From Taudactylus pleione (taxonomy: Eukaryota; Chordata; Amphibia; Anura; Myobatrachidae), in the NCBI GenBank assembly GCA_031769625.1, contig JAUIMM010000121.1:10311501-10375500 (forward strand): a stretch of 64,000 nucleotides of DNA. Reading direction: 5' to 3'. Below the pieces are notes generated by a model. The model was not told the DNA's origin. It did not search any database and saw nothing but the letters and a program-made list of their open reading frames with translations. The position numbers were made by a program, and so were the translations under genes. The stretch's first letter is position 1, and each line of letters starts with the position of its first letter. This document shows, piece by piece, positions 10,067 through 21,700 of this stretch.

Positions 10067-12329
10067 TTATAAACTGAGAAAGGGAACTTAGTTGCCTGAA
10101 ACTTTGCTGTACATTTTGTATTAATCTCTCACACACAGACACGGTGTGCCACTTAAAACCACCCAGCCTCAAGCATGGCTTTGCAGCAAAATGTATGGTA
10201 CCATTAATACAGTAAGGAAAAATACTAAGTGACTACTGTAGTACTTACTTTTATTTTCATAATATTAAATGCTTGGTGCTGTCCTTGATGACACACACCA
10301 CAAGAATGCACTAGCCACCAATAGTTGCTCTACGGGTTTGAGGCAGTTATAAGTGTCTCACTATGTATATAATTTTAATAATAAACCGCTCTGTAATGTG
10401 AAAAGTTGTAAATAGCAGGTGTGATGTCACATCATGTATTACTGACATCATCGTGGCCTCACTTACACCTAATCTATTCTCCAGCGACCACAAAACACCA
10501 GGGTCTAAGTGTGTCCACGCTTACAGGAAAGGTGGTTACGGAAAACATTGCAACACACCAGTAGACAATAATCTAGCTTGTGTTAAGATTCAACCCACAA
10601 AATCTTCAAGATTATTTGAAACTTATTACTAGGAAGATGACATCTTTAACACAACCTCTCAAATCCTCTCCAGTCCTCTCCCATCTCTCTATACTTTAAG
10701 GTCAGGGGTGTGGAGACCGTTTGCTTTCAAACCACAGAATGAGCTGACGAGCTACAAGAACCGTGTTATAATTATGGCTCCATGTTCCGCCTTTACGGAA
10801 AAATACAGACGCAAATGTCTTTTTTTTTTTTCTTAACCAGCATCAATTTTTAAAGCTGATTAAAAATAAAAAGTACAGGAACTTTCAGCCTCTTACCCAA
10901 ATATGCTCCTATTAAATTCAGCAAATGATTTGTAATGGATATGTTTTCCAACTTAACATGGAATTAGCATGAAAAATTAACACGTGCAGGAAGCTGACGA
11001 GGTCGGATAGATATACATAGAAAATGTTCTGTTCCTGGTACACGAAAAAAGAATCTTTGTGGATTCTCTATTTCTGTTTTATAGGGAAAGAAACTGAAAA
11101 ACATGTTTAATGTACTCTCCAGTGCGAGGACAGGCAGTTGGAAGTCTGCTCATGTCATGTAATGTTAGGTACACTCCTTAGAGAGTGTATCTTGCTGACA
11201 AATGTAGATATGTCAGAGGCTTTATTGGGAGAAGAAAAAAAGACTAAAAGGGTCTTTAGAATTTAAACATAGAAAACTAAAATATCCTCAAAAGTGAACA
11301 CAAACACATTCAAATACACATATGTGACAAATGAAATGTTATTACATTAGAATTTTTAGGTATAACAATGTGAATCTCACGATTACCAGAATATTTAAAA
11401 GCACCCACTTAAAGCAGAACATCTTGTGGGAGGAAAGAGGCTCTGCAGCTACTTGTTAACCCAAGAATGCACCTGAAAATGCACATGGTAAAGTCACTGA
11501 TATATGTATCTAGGAGCTGCCTGATCTGCCAGTATTTCCCATCAGAAATGTCTTCCCCTTCACAGTTGCCACCATCTTGCTGCACAATCCAGGAGTATCA
11601 CAAAATGGAACTCGTGTTGTTGGACAACTGTTATTGCAAGTTCATAATTTACCCTTTAATGTCGCTTCAAACTGATGAAATGCACAGTATCACTTCTCTT
11701 ATACTGTATGTAATCCTCAGGGCCAAATGTAACAGCTAGTGAGTTTTGGAAGTGCAGAGATGTTGGCAGTCAGATTTAAAGCAGCAATGTTTATTAAGGC
11801 AAAAGCAAGTTGGTTTTGTCTTAGTTCAAATTGATGTTTTAAATCTGACGCAACAAAATCTCACGACTTCCCAAACCCGCAGCCTATTACATTTAGTCCT
11901 CAGTCACTGTTCTTATACTATATGCTGTCAACCCTAATATTTATGCCAAGAAGGTATTTCAAACACAGTAAAATGATATGATGATGTTCAGTAGTCAAAG
12001 TTTCAAATAATGCACCTGATGCATTGAAGAAAATACATATATTCGCCCGTATTTATTAGCAGTTATTAATATAGCGCAGATATTCCTTAGACTTTACGGA
12101 GAATATTTCAGTTATTTGCATCTGCCCATGTGGAGCTTACATTCTATATTCCCTACCACATGTAACTCATTTATGCACTACAGTTTTGTTTTTTTCAGAA
12201 GCCAGTTAACCTGCCAGTAAGTTTTTTGATTGTGAGAGAAAACCCATGCAGACATATAGGGGACATACAAGCTCCACACAGATATGTCCGTGGTGGAAAT
12301 TGAACCCAAGGGGATGTAGTCATAATATT
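10067..12329. other. Repeat-poor intergenic DNA, possible conserved noncoding element
   Basis: No exon or mobile element is recognised over 2.2 kb. The stretch at about 10820-11060 has the look of conserved noncoding DNA: AT-rich, non-repetitive and rich in homeodomain-like TAAT/ATTA cores, with blocks such as aaattcagcaaatgatttgt and tggaattagcatgaaaaatt. It lies between NHEJ1 and IHH, a known enhancer territory in vertebrates. This is inference only. Confidence 0.35.
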
Positions 12330-12560
12330 GTCATTTATAATGTCGACATCACAATGTAAACAGTTATGATGTCGACATTGACCATGTCGGCATGTGCAGA
12401 ATACCGACATGTGAAATGGTTACAATCTGCACAGATCAGCATCAGAGGGTCAATGCCCGTATGATGACTGTCGACTTGGTCAATGTCAACATTGCAAGCA
12501 TATCGACATTATAGCCATGTTGACATTATGAATGTCGATAAAACACACCACACCCCAACC
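12330..12560. repeat. GTCGACAT-rich inverted repeat, copy 1
   Basis: Many copies of TGTCGACAT and its variants occur in both orientations within 230 bp, for example atgtcgacatcacaatg, gatgtcgacattgacc and gaatgtcgata. Similar arrangements occur at 28607-29072 and 56975-57175. This is a dispersed family built on a short palindrome, without coding capacity. Confidence 0.6.
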
Positions 12561-12842
12561 CAAGGCCTCAGTGCTGTGAGTCAGCAAGCTAACCATTGCA
12601 CCAACGTGCTGCCCATACGCCCGTATGATGAGTTGTATGCATCTTGTGGAGCTCTCACCCCTATGTGTAAGCTTGATTTCCTGAACCTGCCGTTTGCTAG
12701 TTTCAAAAGACATACCTATAAACATGCATATTTACATTTGCCTCTAACACTGCATAACCCGCAGTTGTGCTGACATTCCCTCACTGAACAATACCTACAT
12801 GAGAACCCCTCCTTATAGCCCAGTTATGAGATGTAATGTAAA

Positions 12843-13098
12843 TCCTGGCTGTCGGGATGCCGGTGCTCAGAATGCAGACAATGGAATCCTGACACCAGTC
12901 AGAATCCTGCCACCTGCATTCCAACTTCCGGCATTTCGACGGTAAGTAGTGGGGTTAGGGTTAGCCTGCGGGGGGTTTAGAATTAGGCTGCAGGAAAGGT
13001 GGGTTAGGTTTAGAGGTAGGTTTAGAATACTTAACAACAGGTGTAGCTATCCTAACCCTGTCAGGATGCTGGTGTCAGGATCCCATACCCAACCCCCC
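12843..13098. repeat. GTTAGGG-cored element, copy 2
   Basis: The left arm tcctggctgtcgggatgccggtg faces the right arm caggatgctggtgtcaggatcccatacccaac. The short core reads ggggttagggttagcc and gggttaggtttagag. The layout matches the copy at 46020-46208. Confidence 0.7.
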
Positions 13099-13312
13099 AG
13101 TTTCAGTTCTTCAGGTGTAAGTGTATTTGCAATTGAAGTGCATATGATGAATTGTGTGCGCACACATCTGGCGCATGCGTCGTCCAAAAACAATCAAGAT
13201 ACACTCCGCCAACAGTTGCACGTTTAACTCCATAACGGACTGTGTTTACCTTGCATCTAGTGACACCATTTCAATGATAGGTAATATACCAACAATGAGT
13301 TTAGCGTAGGGG

Positions 13313-13480
13313 TGGGCAAAATATGGCCCGTGGAGCTAATCCTACCTGGCCAGCTGCCTCTCACCACTGCACAATGACAAGCAGCCCGACCAGCCACTTG
13401 TTATTGCGCTACAGTACATTAGACTCACAGCCACCTTTGTGAACAATCCGTATGCTCCCGGCTACACACTCACCAGTTCA
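13313..13480. repeat. Possible hAT-like fragment (GGGGTGGGCAAAATATGGCCC)
   Basis: The motif ggggtgggcaaaatatggccc resembles a terminus found on many vertebrate hAT-type MITEs. No matching opposite end is seen, so this is at most a truncated element. Confidence 0.3.
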
Positions 13481-13729
13481 GTGGTGCAGTGTGACCGTCT
13501 CCCAGCTTCCCCTATCAGGGCAGCTCTTGATGAGTGCATGCCCTGGAAGTTAAGTAGCGGAGCAGCAGCAGTAGAAACAGCGGCGGTGACTGTGGCAGCT
13601 GCAGCAGAAAGATTTTTACAGTGAAAAATCCCTTATAAAAGTAAGTAGGTGAATACATAATTTAAGATAATTCCTGCACCCTTAGTTCTAAGAGGGCATA
13701 CTGACTTTCTATGTTTCACAAGTGATTTA

Positions 13730-14555
13730 TACCCCTTTCAACCCAGGAAATTTCCTGCTCAGACCCGGGAATTTCTCCTGTGCAAATTCCCAGGTATTTG
13801 ATCGAGACCCCCCTTTCACACTACAGTGTTTACCCAGGAAATTCCCAGGTAGACCCCTTTCAGACAAGAGCAGGGTTTATCTGCTTACCTGCCTCTTCTC
13901 TGCCGTCTGCTCCTCCTAGCCTATCCCCTCTCTGGCTGATGATGATGTCATCATTCAGCTGCCGGAAGCCGGCCAATCATAATGCAGATTTATTTATTTT
14001 TTTTAATTAATTTATTTTAATTCCCTGGGGGTCCAGCGGGAGTGCGGGTGGCCCGCTATGGCTGGGACCAGTCGGCGGTCTCCAACGCAGGTGTCCCTAG
14101 CGTCCGGCTGGGGTCCTGTGTCGCTGACACAGCGACCGGGGTGGCCCGCTGTGGCAGAGACCAACCGGCGGGTGTCCCCACTGTGCAGCTAGGGTTCTCT
14201 GTACACAGCCGGCCGGCGCTGGTGGTGGTGAGCAGCAGCGCTGAGCGTCCTATAGGACGCTCTGCCAACTCAAAGCAGCAGCGCTGAGCGTCCTATAGGA
14301 CGCTCTGCGCTGTCAACTCCATGTAAAAGCTGCTTGGTGCTGCCCGGGAGTAGTAAATTCCTGGGTAGCACCATTCAGACAGAAGCAGGGTAATTTCCCA
14401 GTACTTCAAGTCCCGGGAAAAATCCTGGTCGATTGAAGGGGCGGCTACCAGGGAACGTGTTCCCGGGTAGGTACCTTTCAGACAGACACGGCTACCCGGG
14501 AATTTGGCTGAGGCAGGCCAAATTCCAGGGAATCTCGAGATGTCTGAAAGGGGTA
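13730..14555. mobile_element. PIF/Harbinger-like element, TTA target duplication
   Basis: The termini TACCCCTTTCA and TGAAAGGGGTA are perfect 11-bp inverted repeats. They are flanked on both sides by TTA (13727-13729 and 14556-14558), the diagnostic 3-bp target of PIF/Harbinger. Subterminal repeats such as cccgggaatt and aattcccagg recur in both arms. The middle is GC-rich and carries a duplicated palindrome at 14243-14305. There is no transposase frame, so the 826-bp element is nonautonomous. Confidence 0.85.
14243..14305. repeat. Two copies of a 20-bp perfect palindrome
   Basis: GAGCGTCCTATAGGACGCTC occurs at 14243-14262 and again at 14286-14305, each within the longer direct repeat agcagcgctgagcg...ctctgc. 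Each copy is fully self-complementary. They sit inside the Harbinger-like element and probably arose by duplication of a hairpin segment. Confidence 0.85.
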
Positions 14556-14884
14556 TTATAAGCAATTACAAGAGCTGGTTTTCTATTGGTTTCATTTAGC
14601 AATAACGGTGAATTTACTATGCAGCTATTTTCACAGTCGGCACATCTTTGTCAGTTTTGGTTTAAAATAAATCATAGTAAATATTAAACCAGGCATGCTT
14701 TGTATTTAATATTATTGCTCCTTTAAATCCAGAATCCAAAAACGCAGTGGCTTTAAAATCGCTTTGTGGTTAATTTACCCAGTCTCCAGGAATATGTGCA
14801 TACGTGACTAGGGCCGTCAAGAGCAGTCAAATGCCCAGGTACTCCAAGAAATTGTAATTTGTGTGATATTTTTATGTGTTAGAG

Positions 14885-15200
14885 TGGGATGTAGTCAGGA
14901 TGCCGGCGGTCGAAATACCGACTGCCAGAATCCCGACACTGAAAGCCCGGCATGGGACTAAAGATAGGCGTCTAAATACCGACGCCCATCCGCCCCACCC
15001 TGAAATCCTGACGCCCAGCATACCGGGCATCGCAAGCTGTTAGCCGCAGGTTTAGGTTTACGAACCCCGGGGGGGACTTAGGGTTAGGCTAGGGGAAGGG
15101 GGGGTTAGGGTTAGGCACCACCGGGGGAAGGTTAGGGTTAGGCACCACCCCCGGAGTCTTAGGGTACGGCACTCACAGTGGGGGCAAGGAGGTGACTGGC
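14885..15200. repeat. GTTAGGG-cored element, copy 3
   Basis: The left arm gggatgtagtcaggatgccg is followed by cggtcgaaataccgactgcc, aataccgacgcc, and a core of ggggttagggttaggcacc units. The right inverted arm is missing; the repeat breaks off into a C run and an A run near 15199-15226. Confidence 0.65.
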
Positions 15201-16207
15201 CCCCCCCCCCCCAAAAAAAAAAAAAACTACATTGAGAGGCGTCAGTCTATGCACTGGGATGTAGGGAGCAGGGTTACCACTGAGCCGGGCACAGAGAAAA
15301 ATCCCCCTTTTCCAGCTGCTCCACATCTTTTCTCCCCTCCCTCTTTATATATTCCTCTACCCTCACCCCTTAGCTCCATCTTCATACTTTCTCTCTTCCC
15401 CCTTGGACCCAAAGTCCCCCCCCCATTCGCAGCACCCCCGACCTCCCTCGCGGTAACACCGAACCTCTCCTTCATGCCACATATATATCTACGGGCGCCA
15501 GAATTAAAATGTTTCCCCCCCCAACCTAAAAAAATTGTGGCATCTTACCATGGCACTGTCTGAGGCGGAAATGTAGCAGCGTACTGTGCCCCCACAGATA
15601 TTTACCTCATCGCACGTCACTGGTATATAAAGCTCAGTAGTCTCTCTCTTATCATTATTAGATCTTCCTGTGTTTACAGCATGGGAATTAGCATATTTTA
15701 AGTAATCATACAAATACAACATTGGATATGTGTAATCATACAAATTCAGCATTGGAAATGTGCCCTGAAGCAGAAGTTATACGGTATTATCACTGATGTG
15801 TAGATTATTAAACGTGGCGGCCAGTCAGTTTCATCCCCTAATTGACACTGAATGTTGGATTCTTTAAAGATTCTCCGGGATGTGAAGCTATGGACAGATC
15901 ACCACTACAGGCAGAGGCAGGGGCTCCGGGAAATTGGCTCCTCATAGGTCTAGTTAGGAGAAAGAGGGAGTGAGGGGGTGAATGCTGTACAAAATATCTG
16001 AAGAAGTTTACAAATGGTGATTATATTGTTGATTGTCTCAAGTAATGCACCAGTGAGCTAGATGACCCATAGGTAGACAACTGGCCTTCTGATCTCACAC
16101 CCGCTCTTCTATAAGTAAGAGTTGGATGAAGTAAGCACAGATAGACAAGCTAAATCTCCATGACTCTTCTACTACCTGATGCTTATGTAGATCAAAATCA
16201 GATTCTG
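15201..16207. other. No feature recognised
   Basis: A C10/A14 homopolymer junction is followed by pyrimidine-rich and then AT-rich DNA. No exon or element boundary can be supported. Confidence 0.4.
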
Positions 16208-16370
16208 GTGGAGATGTATCAAGCAGTGGAGAAGTTGCCCATCAGCTTCTACCCTCTAGATTTATTTATTAACTACATTTTCTAAAATGTACTTGATAAA
16301 TGTTACCTCAGAGCTGATTGGTTCTTGTGGGCAACATTTTAATTCTTTACATTGTTTGATACATCTCCCC
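16208..16370. mobile_element. GATGTATCAAGCAGTGGAGAAGTTGCCC MITE
   Basis: The ends ggagatgtatcaagcagtgg and attgtttgatacatctcccc are inverted. The inner arms agaagttgcccatcagctt and gctgattggttcttgtgggcaac continue the hairpin. It is related to 21117-21278 and 24147-24341. Confidence 0.7.
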
Positions 16371-16480
16371 CTATCTTTGTTAACAATTGCTCTCTCTTTT
16401 GCATTTGTAACTATCATCTACCATGCTATGTGGCAGTTCAGATAAGCTCAATTTCAAAGTTGTCCTGGAGATTGTGTTAA

Positions 16481-16735
16481 GGGGCCCATACATCTGCGAC
16501 TAATTGCAGGAATTCCCTGGTCCCCTGACGCCTGGGTCTGGCCATTGAGGAAAATCCAACATGTTGGATTTCCCCAGACTGACAAAAAATTATCGGGATC
16601 AGCACATCAGGGAATCTTAACATACAGAATTTCCCCCGATTCCCCGGCGGATCGCCGATCATTGATGCCCACTGATCGGTTTTGATCATGGATCGGCAGA
16701 ACAACTTTGGATTTGCAGTGCTAATGTTTGGGCCA
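16481..16735. repeat. Possible TTAA-type MITE, right end unclear
   Basis: It begins after TTAA (16477-16480) with ggggcccatacatctgcgac, a terminus like the TTAA-flanked elements at 46610 and 62498. Inner inverted blocks include cctggtcccctgacgcc and gggaatcttaacatacagaat. No clean right boundary is visible. Confidence 0.35.
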
Positions 16736-16954
16736 CATTATAGGAGCACTCGGCGCTGCCTCTGTTGCCATACTGCTGCAGGCCACCAGAACTCAAAGCA
16801 GCTAATGCTGGAGGCGCAACCTCTGATATGTATGTCCTCTATAAACTGACGTGGCCCTGAGTACATCCTAGGAGTATACCAACACCCTATATCCACTATG
16901 CCACCACTGCTTGGCATATTAACTATACCACTGCCACCACTATAGTATAATATA

Positions 16955-17489
16955 GGACCTCATTCAGAGGCGGTCGTTAGTTGCAAGCGGTCGCCCTAAA
17001 TCAGGGCAGCCGCTTGTATCCTGAACGACCGCCTCCTTGTCGATCGCTAAGCTGCTCTAGCGACCGACATGGGTGATGGTCGCGTTGGTCAAGACCATCG
17101 CGACCATCGGGGCTTATGACCAGACCCTTAAGGTTGGGTCTGGGCACTCTTAAGCCCCAGGGAGCTTCCTGCTCTGATCGAGCAGGAAGCTTCCCACTGA
17201 CCTCAGCAATGACGTCAGTGGGGCTGCCCCCAAATGGCAAGTGTTCCGGTGGGAACGCCTCTGTTTGGGCAGGCACGCCCCCTGCCCGCCTCCCAAACGG
17301 GGCGAGCTGTCACTCACCATCGACAGCTCGCCCCGGCTGCTGCGAGACCCCTAGCGACGGAGCGTCCATCGCTAGCCGGGTCTCGCGCATGTGCACGACG
17401 GAGCCGGCTCCATCGTGCGCATGCCCAGTGGGGCAACATTGAGACAGTTGCGAGCGCTCAGCGCTTGCGACTTACTCTGAATGACCCCC
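16955..17489. mobile_element. MITE with GGACCTCATTCAGAG ends, ATA target
   Basis: The left end GGACCTCATTCAGAGGCGG and the right end ACTCTGAATGACCCCC are inverted, with ATA on both sides (16952-16954 and 17490-17492). The arms carry gttgcaagcggtcgc and gcgagcgctcagcgcttgcgac. The interior is GC-rich. The ORFs inside are by-products of the GC-rich hairpin. Confidence 0.7.
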
Positions 17490-17589
17490 ATAGTGCAGTG
17501 GTTCTCAAACTTTCTCAGTTCGAGGCACCTTTAGGGTCTCAATAATTTTTTCAAGGCACCTCTAAGCCAAACTAATAAGTATTTATAAC

Positions 17590-17905
17590 CCTAGCCCTTT
17601 GCCCCCTTCATATCTCTCCCTTTGCCTCCCTCCATGTCTCTCCCTTTGCCCACCTCCATTTTACTCCCCCTGCCCCACTCCACGTCTCTTCCTCTGCCCC
17701 CTCCATGTCTTTCCCTCTGCCCTCCTCCATCTCTCTCCCTCTGACCTCCTCCATCTCTCTCCCTCTGCCCCCTCCATGTCTCTCCCTCTGCCCCCTCCAA
17801 ATCTCTCCCTTTGCCCACCTCCATATTTCTCTCTCTCTGCCCCACTCCTTGTCTCTCCCTCTGCCCCCTCCATATCTCTCCATTTGCCCCCCTCCATATC
17901 CCCCC
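17590..17905. repeat. Pyrimidine-rich minisatellite
   Basis: Tandem imperfect units of about 25-28 bp are built on ctctccctctgccccctccat, repeated roughly 11-12 times. The overlapping low-complexity ORFs on both strands (Ser/Pro/Leu-rich or Gly/Arg/Glu-rich) are products of this repeat and not genes. Confidence 0.8.
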
Positions 17906-18085
17906 CCTTACTTACCATTAGTTGTGATCGCCAGCTCCGTTCTGCAGCATTGCTCCTCAGATCAGAACAGACACTTTCTGTCTAATCTCCCACAGTGCAC
18001 TGCGTTGTAGGAAGCCATTCAGCAACAGGCAGCCTCACGATTCACTGCTTGTTGCTTTCCACTGACAGGACCGCTCCTGCACGCG

Positions 18086-18590
18086 GGTGTGATATGTATT
18101 ACCGCCGGCCGAATGGTTCAAATCCCAACAGCGGCTGCCCGACAAAGGAGGAAATCCCAATCGTCCTAAAGGTAAGTATTGTCTAACCTAACCCCCCTAA
18201 CCCTAACCCACCCTAACCTCCCCCCCTGTGCCTAACCCTAACCCCCCTCTAAGTGCCTAAACCTAACCCCTTCCCTGCTGCTTGAACCTAAGTCCCCCAG
18301 GGGGGTCCTAACCCTATCCCTCCCTCCCCTTAGCCTGACCCTAACCTCCCGGGGGGGTGCCTAACCCTAAGTCCCCCCCGGGAGCCCTAAACCTAACCCT
18401 CCCCCCCAGCTGCTGTCCGCTGCGGCGCCCGGCATCCTATCGATCGGGATGCCGGGCGCCGGTCTCCAGATGTCGGGGAAATGACAGGCGTCTAGATTTA
18501 GACACCTGTCATTCGTCCCTAGTCGGGATAAAGCAGTGTGGAAGCCGGAGGTCGGCATTTAGACCGTCGGGCTCCAGACTACATCCCCTG
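18086..18590. repeat. GTTAGGG-cored element, copy 4 (reverse orientation)
   Basis: The core reads cctaaccctaacc (reverse of GGTTAGGG). The ends are tatgtattaccgccggcc and gtcgggctccagactacatccc. Inner palindromic parts include cgatcgggatgccgggcgccgg. Its position inside the hAT-like element 17496-18741 suggests a nested insertion. Confidence 0.65.
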
Positions 18591-18741
18591 CACGCTCCCC
18601 ACGCTAATCACAACCAACTCCCACTTCGCACCCCAACCCATCTCCCCCCATGCACAAAAATAATAATAATAAAAAAACAATATACTGTGCAGTTTCACAG
18701 GCCACTCCAGGGAGCCGTGGCGCATAGTTTGGGAACCACTG

Positions 18742-21116
18742 ATATTGTACATACACTTGGCGCACCACAACGCCCAGCAACCCTAACTCTCCTGGCTCCA
18801 ACTGGATAATCCTATATCCTGTACCTGCTGTTAACCCTGTGTTGACCTGTTTCTGATTCAACTTGATTAATAAACCACCCTCTGATTAAGCTGACCTGCC
18901 ATGTGTACTAACCACTATTGCACCTCGCTGCCACCTACTATTATAGTGCCTGTCAATAGATTGTGCCAGAGATCTTGAGACCTGCATCTTGATGACAGCT
19001 GAAAAGGTACATGCTGTCTCCTCAAATCATTCTCTCTGTGACAATTTGTACAATTTATTCAGAGCTGGAGTATTAAATCCAATTTGCTTTAAATTGTCCT
19101 TTATTCTGATACACTGTCTTCCCTGACCTGTGTATCTTGATGAGTTTTTTTGCAACTTTCAGGCCAGGACAGTAACCCAAGAATTTCATCACCTCCTCGG
19201 GACAAATGACCCCCAAATTTTGAGCACATCTCCATCTTGAAAATATGGAACGGAGACAGAGATATTTAAAGACAGAGGGAAAATGTTCTGAGTTCTACTT
19301 AAAATAAGCTGTGGATTGCGGTTCAGGAGGAGGATGAGGCCAGTACAGTAAGGCAATTGAATTAAACTTGGTAAAGATTTTTTAAATGAGAAAGAACTGT
19401 AAGGAGAAATAGTGTGTGCAAGATTTTAATCAGATATTGAAATGGGAAAATTAAAGATGCCAAGAAGTGTCAGATTTTGTTTCAACCCATACTGAATGGA
19501 AGAATTTATGTTTAAAGTTTAAACTTAAATATATTAACTCGTCCACCCATTGGGGTGTCCGCCACACATTTATTTCTCTCTGCATTTCTAAGAAAGGCTC
19601 ATGGAAGTGTGGATTGCACTATAGGCCCTTGTGGCTTGTCGCTCCTCAGACCTGAGTTCTCCACTCTTCCTCCAGATTACAAGGACTCTTGAGAAATGAA
19701 CTTCAATCCAAGAATAAATTCCCTTCTACACAGTTCAAACTGAGTGATATGATTCCTAGAGGACAGACTTGTTAACCCCTGAGGGCTGGAGCCTCTGAGT
19801 TTTAACCCCTGAGGTTAGGATGTTTTTGTTGGCAGACTGCATTAAACTTAATACTAGCAGGAAAGTTCGCCCCAGGTTGTAAATAGTGACTTTACTAGCT
19901 TTCTGTTTGGCTTGCTCAGTATTCCAATAATACTGCAGTAACCCCCTCCTCTGCCCCACCCTGCTAATTTGTCACTTTTTTTTATCGAGTGGTTTTGGGG
20001 GAGCCGAGCTTGTTTAAAGGCCTCTTTGATTGGTTAGGGAGTATTTTTAGAATGGGGATAACAAGGGCAGTGAATGAACAAGGCTTCTTGAGATTTAGTC
20101 TAGCTGCTGGCGGGACCTGGTGTCCCCAATCTTTCATTAGGGCTCCTTCTCAGCCGGAGACAGTACGACTGGCACTGAGGTGCTTGCATGTAAGACATAG
20201 GACACCACAATGCAGAGGTCAAGGAGGGTTTTATTAGGGTTAAACCACACTTCATAATTAGCTACAGTATTTCTTCACTAATTCGTCTGTAGCCGTTTTA
20301 AACCTGTGCCATATAGCACTAGTCAATGAAAAGGTTAGGTCAAGAAGGAATAAAGGGAATGCTGACTAGAGTTAAAAGAGTTAATTGTCATTTGTGTAAT
20401 GCAGCAGTGAACTTACATTATAAGACTATTTCCTATATCCAGGAGTGAATCAGCATGTGCCATATTATCATTAATGATTACACTCTGGGCTACAATTATA
20501 AAGTGTCCTGGATGCACACTGCTAAACTGATTGCACAGGGGCATATACATGGTCTGCCCAGTGCACAAGGCTGCATAACCACTCTACGCTCACAGGAGAC
20601 TACAAACGCCCCTAGAGCAGGATAATGTGAATAGTATGCACACTGTTCCAACATGTCGGCATCACACCAACGCCAAACTCCTCTTTTAATCATTTAAACT
20701 TTTATGCTTTTCTCCTACAATACTGCTGAAATTAGCTCATTTATGGGTTAATAAACCATGAGACATTAGGCATTTATCGCATATATCACTAGTGTGTGTC
20801 TGAAACATTTTAGTTAATTGGGTATAGTGTGCCTAGAAAAGTGCTTCTCCAAAGTGTAACATTGAGGTGCAAACTGAAGCCCATTAAAATGACAGGATAA
20901 GATGCAAAGATTGGCCACTGCGCACTAATACAAATTTAAAGTCCTTTGGTGCAGTGTAAATGGTCCGCACCTGTAAATGGTCCGCACCTCTGTACAGCAT
21001 GGACCAACCCTAAAAGCCCTTTAACTTGTAACTCACGAACCTCACCTGAGGTCACGAACCTCACCTGGCAAAATCAAAACTTCACAAAAAAACACGCACC
21101 TGAATACTAAATGGAT
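18742..21116. other. Repeat-poor intergenic DNA
   Basis: No exon or element is recognised. The stretch about 18950-19350 is AT-rich and non-repetitive, for example acaatttgtacaatttattc and attaaatccaatttgcttta, and resembles conserved noncoding DNA. No ORF here has recognisable similarity to a protein family. Confidence 0.35.
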
Positions 21117-21278
21117 TGACGTATTAAGCAGTGAAAAGAGTGCAGAAGTGGACCGGTGGAGAAGTTGCCCATAGCAACCAATCAGCTATGAGAAAGCATT
21201 TATCCAGTACACTTTGTATAATGATTGGTTGCTATGGGCAACTTCTCCACTATTTTCACTGATTGATACAGCAACCCC
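21117..21278. mobile_element. GAAGTTGCCCATAGCAACCAATCAGC MITE
   Basis: The outer ends gacgtattaagcagtgaaaa and ttttcactgattgatacag are inverted. The inner arms gtggagaagttgcccatagc and gctatgggcaacttctccac are perfectly complementary. There is no coding capacity. Confidence 0.75.
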
Positions 21279-21301
21279 TCAGCAAGGATTACCCACACTA
21301 T

Positions 21302-21471
21302 GGGGTCTATTCACTAAACTTTGGAGAGAGACAAAGTGTAGATAAAGTACAAACCAAACAGCTACTAACAGTCACTTTACCGGCTTTGTTTGAAAAATGA
21401 CAGGTGCTGATTGGTTGGTACTTTTATCTCTCTTCACTTTATCTCTCTCCAAGGCTTAGTGAATAGATGCC
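21302..21471. mobile_element. GGGGTCTATTCACTAAAC MITE, TAT target
   Basis: This 170-bp hairpin is related to 8878-9046. The left end GGGGTCTATTCACTAAACTTTGG pairs with the right end CCAAGGCTTAGTGAATAGATGCC. TAT flanks both sides (21299-21301 and 21472-21474). TAT is the complement of the ATA target of its relatives, so the target choice is consistent. Confidence 0.75.
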
Positions 21472-21480
21472 TATGTAAAG

Positions 21481-21700
21481 CTGAGAGCTCCTATCACGGC
21501 CGTCTAACCACTAGCAGAGCCCCGCCGTCCAGGTGGCTTGCCCCTGCAACCGCCGCTGGCTGTGCTGCCGCTGCCTGCCCGCTCACTGTTTGCTGCTGCT
21601 GGGCCCGTTCGGAGCTCAGTTGACAGCTCCAATAAGGCCTGGCAGCAGCAAACAGTGGACGCTACGCAGTGGCAGTAGCAGCTGCCCCAGCCGGCAGAAG
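21481..21700. repeat. CTG-rich inverted repeat
   Basis: GC-rich arms cactgtttgctgctgctggg and ggcagcagcaaacagtgg face each other around agctcagttgacagctcc. They may be part of a further MITE whose ends I cannot define. The Ala/Cys-rich ORFs here are repeat products. Confidence 0.45.

Larger units (their letters stand above)
17496..18741. mobile_element. hAT-like composite element with CAGTGGTTCTCAAACT ends
   Basis: The left terminus CAGTGGTTCTCAAACTTTCTC and the right terminus ATAGTTTGGGAACCACTG are inverted and of a hAT type. Subterminal gaggcacc and gggagccgtggcgc correspond loosely. The 8-bp flanks (CCATAGTG, ATATTGTA) do not match, so the target duplication has decayed or one flank is rearranged. 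The body contains a pyrimidine minisatellite (17590-17905) and a GTTAGGG-cored element in reverse orientation (18086-18590). Confidence 0.6.

Noticed and set aside
17591..18010. Long overlapping ORFs on both strands, Pro/Ser/Leu-rich and Gly/Arg/Glu-rich
   Set aside because: They translate a pyrimidine minisatellite in several frames; no start context or domain.
17488..18749. 8-bp target duplication for the CAGTGGTTCTCAAACT element
   Set aside because: The flanks CCATAGTG and ATATTGTA do not match; only a shifted 6-base similarity (atagtg/atattg) is present, which is too weak.
18357..18809. 150-codon + strand ORF
   Set aside because: Runs through a GTTAGGG-cored repeat and a transposon end; not a gene.
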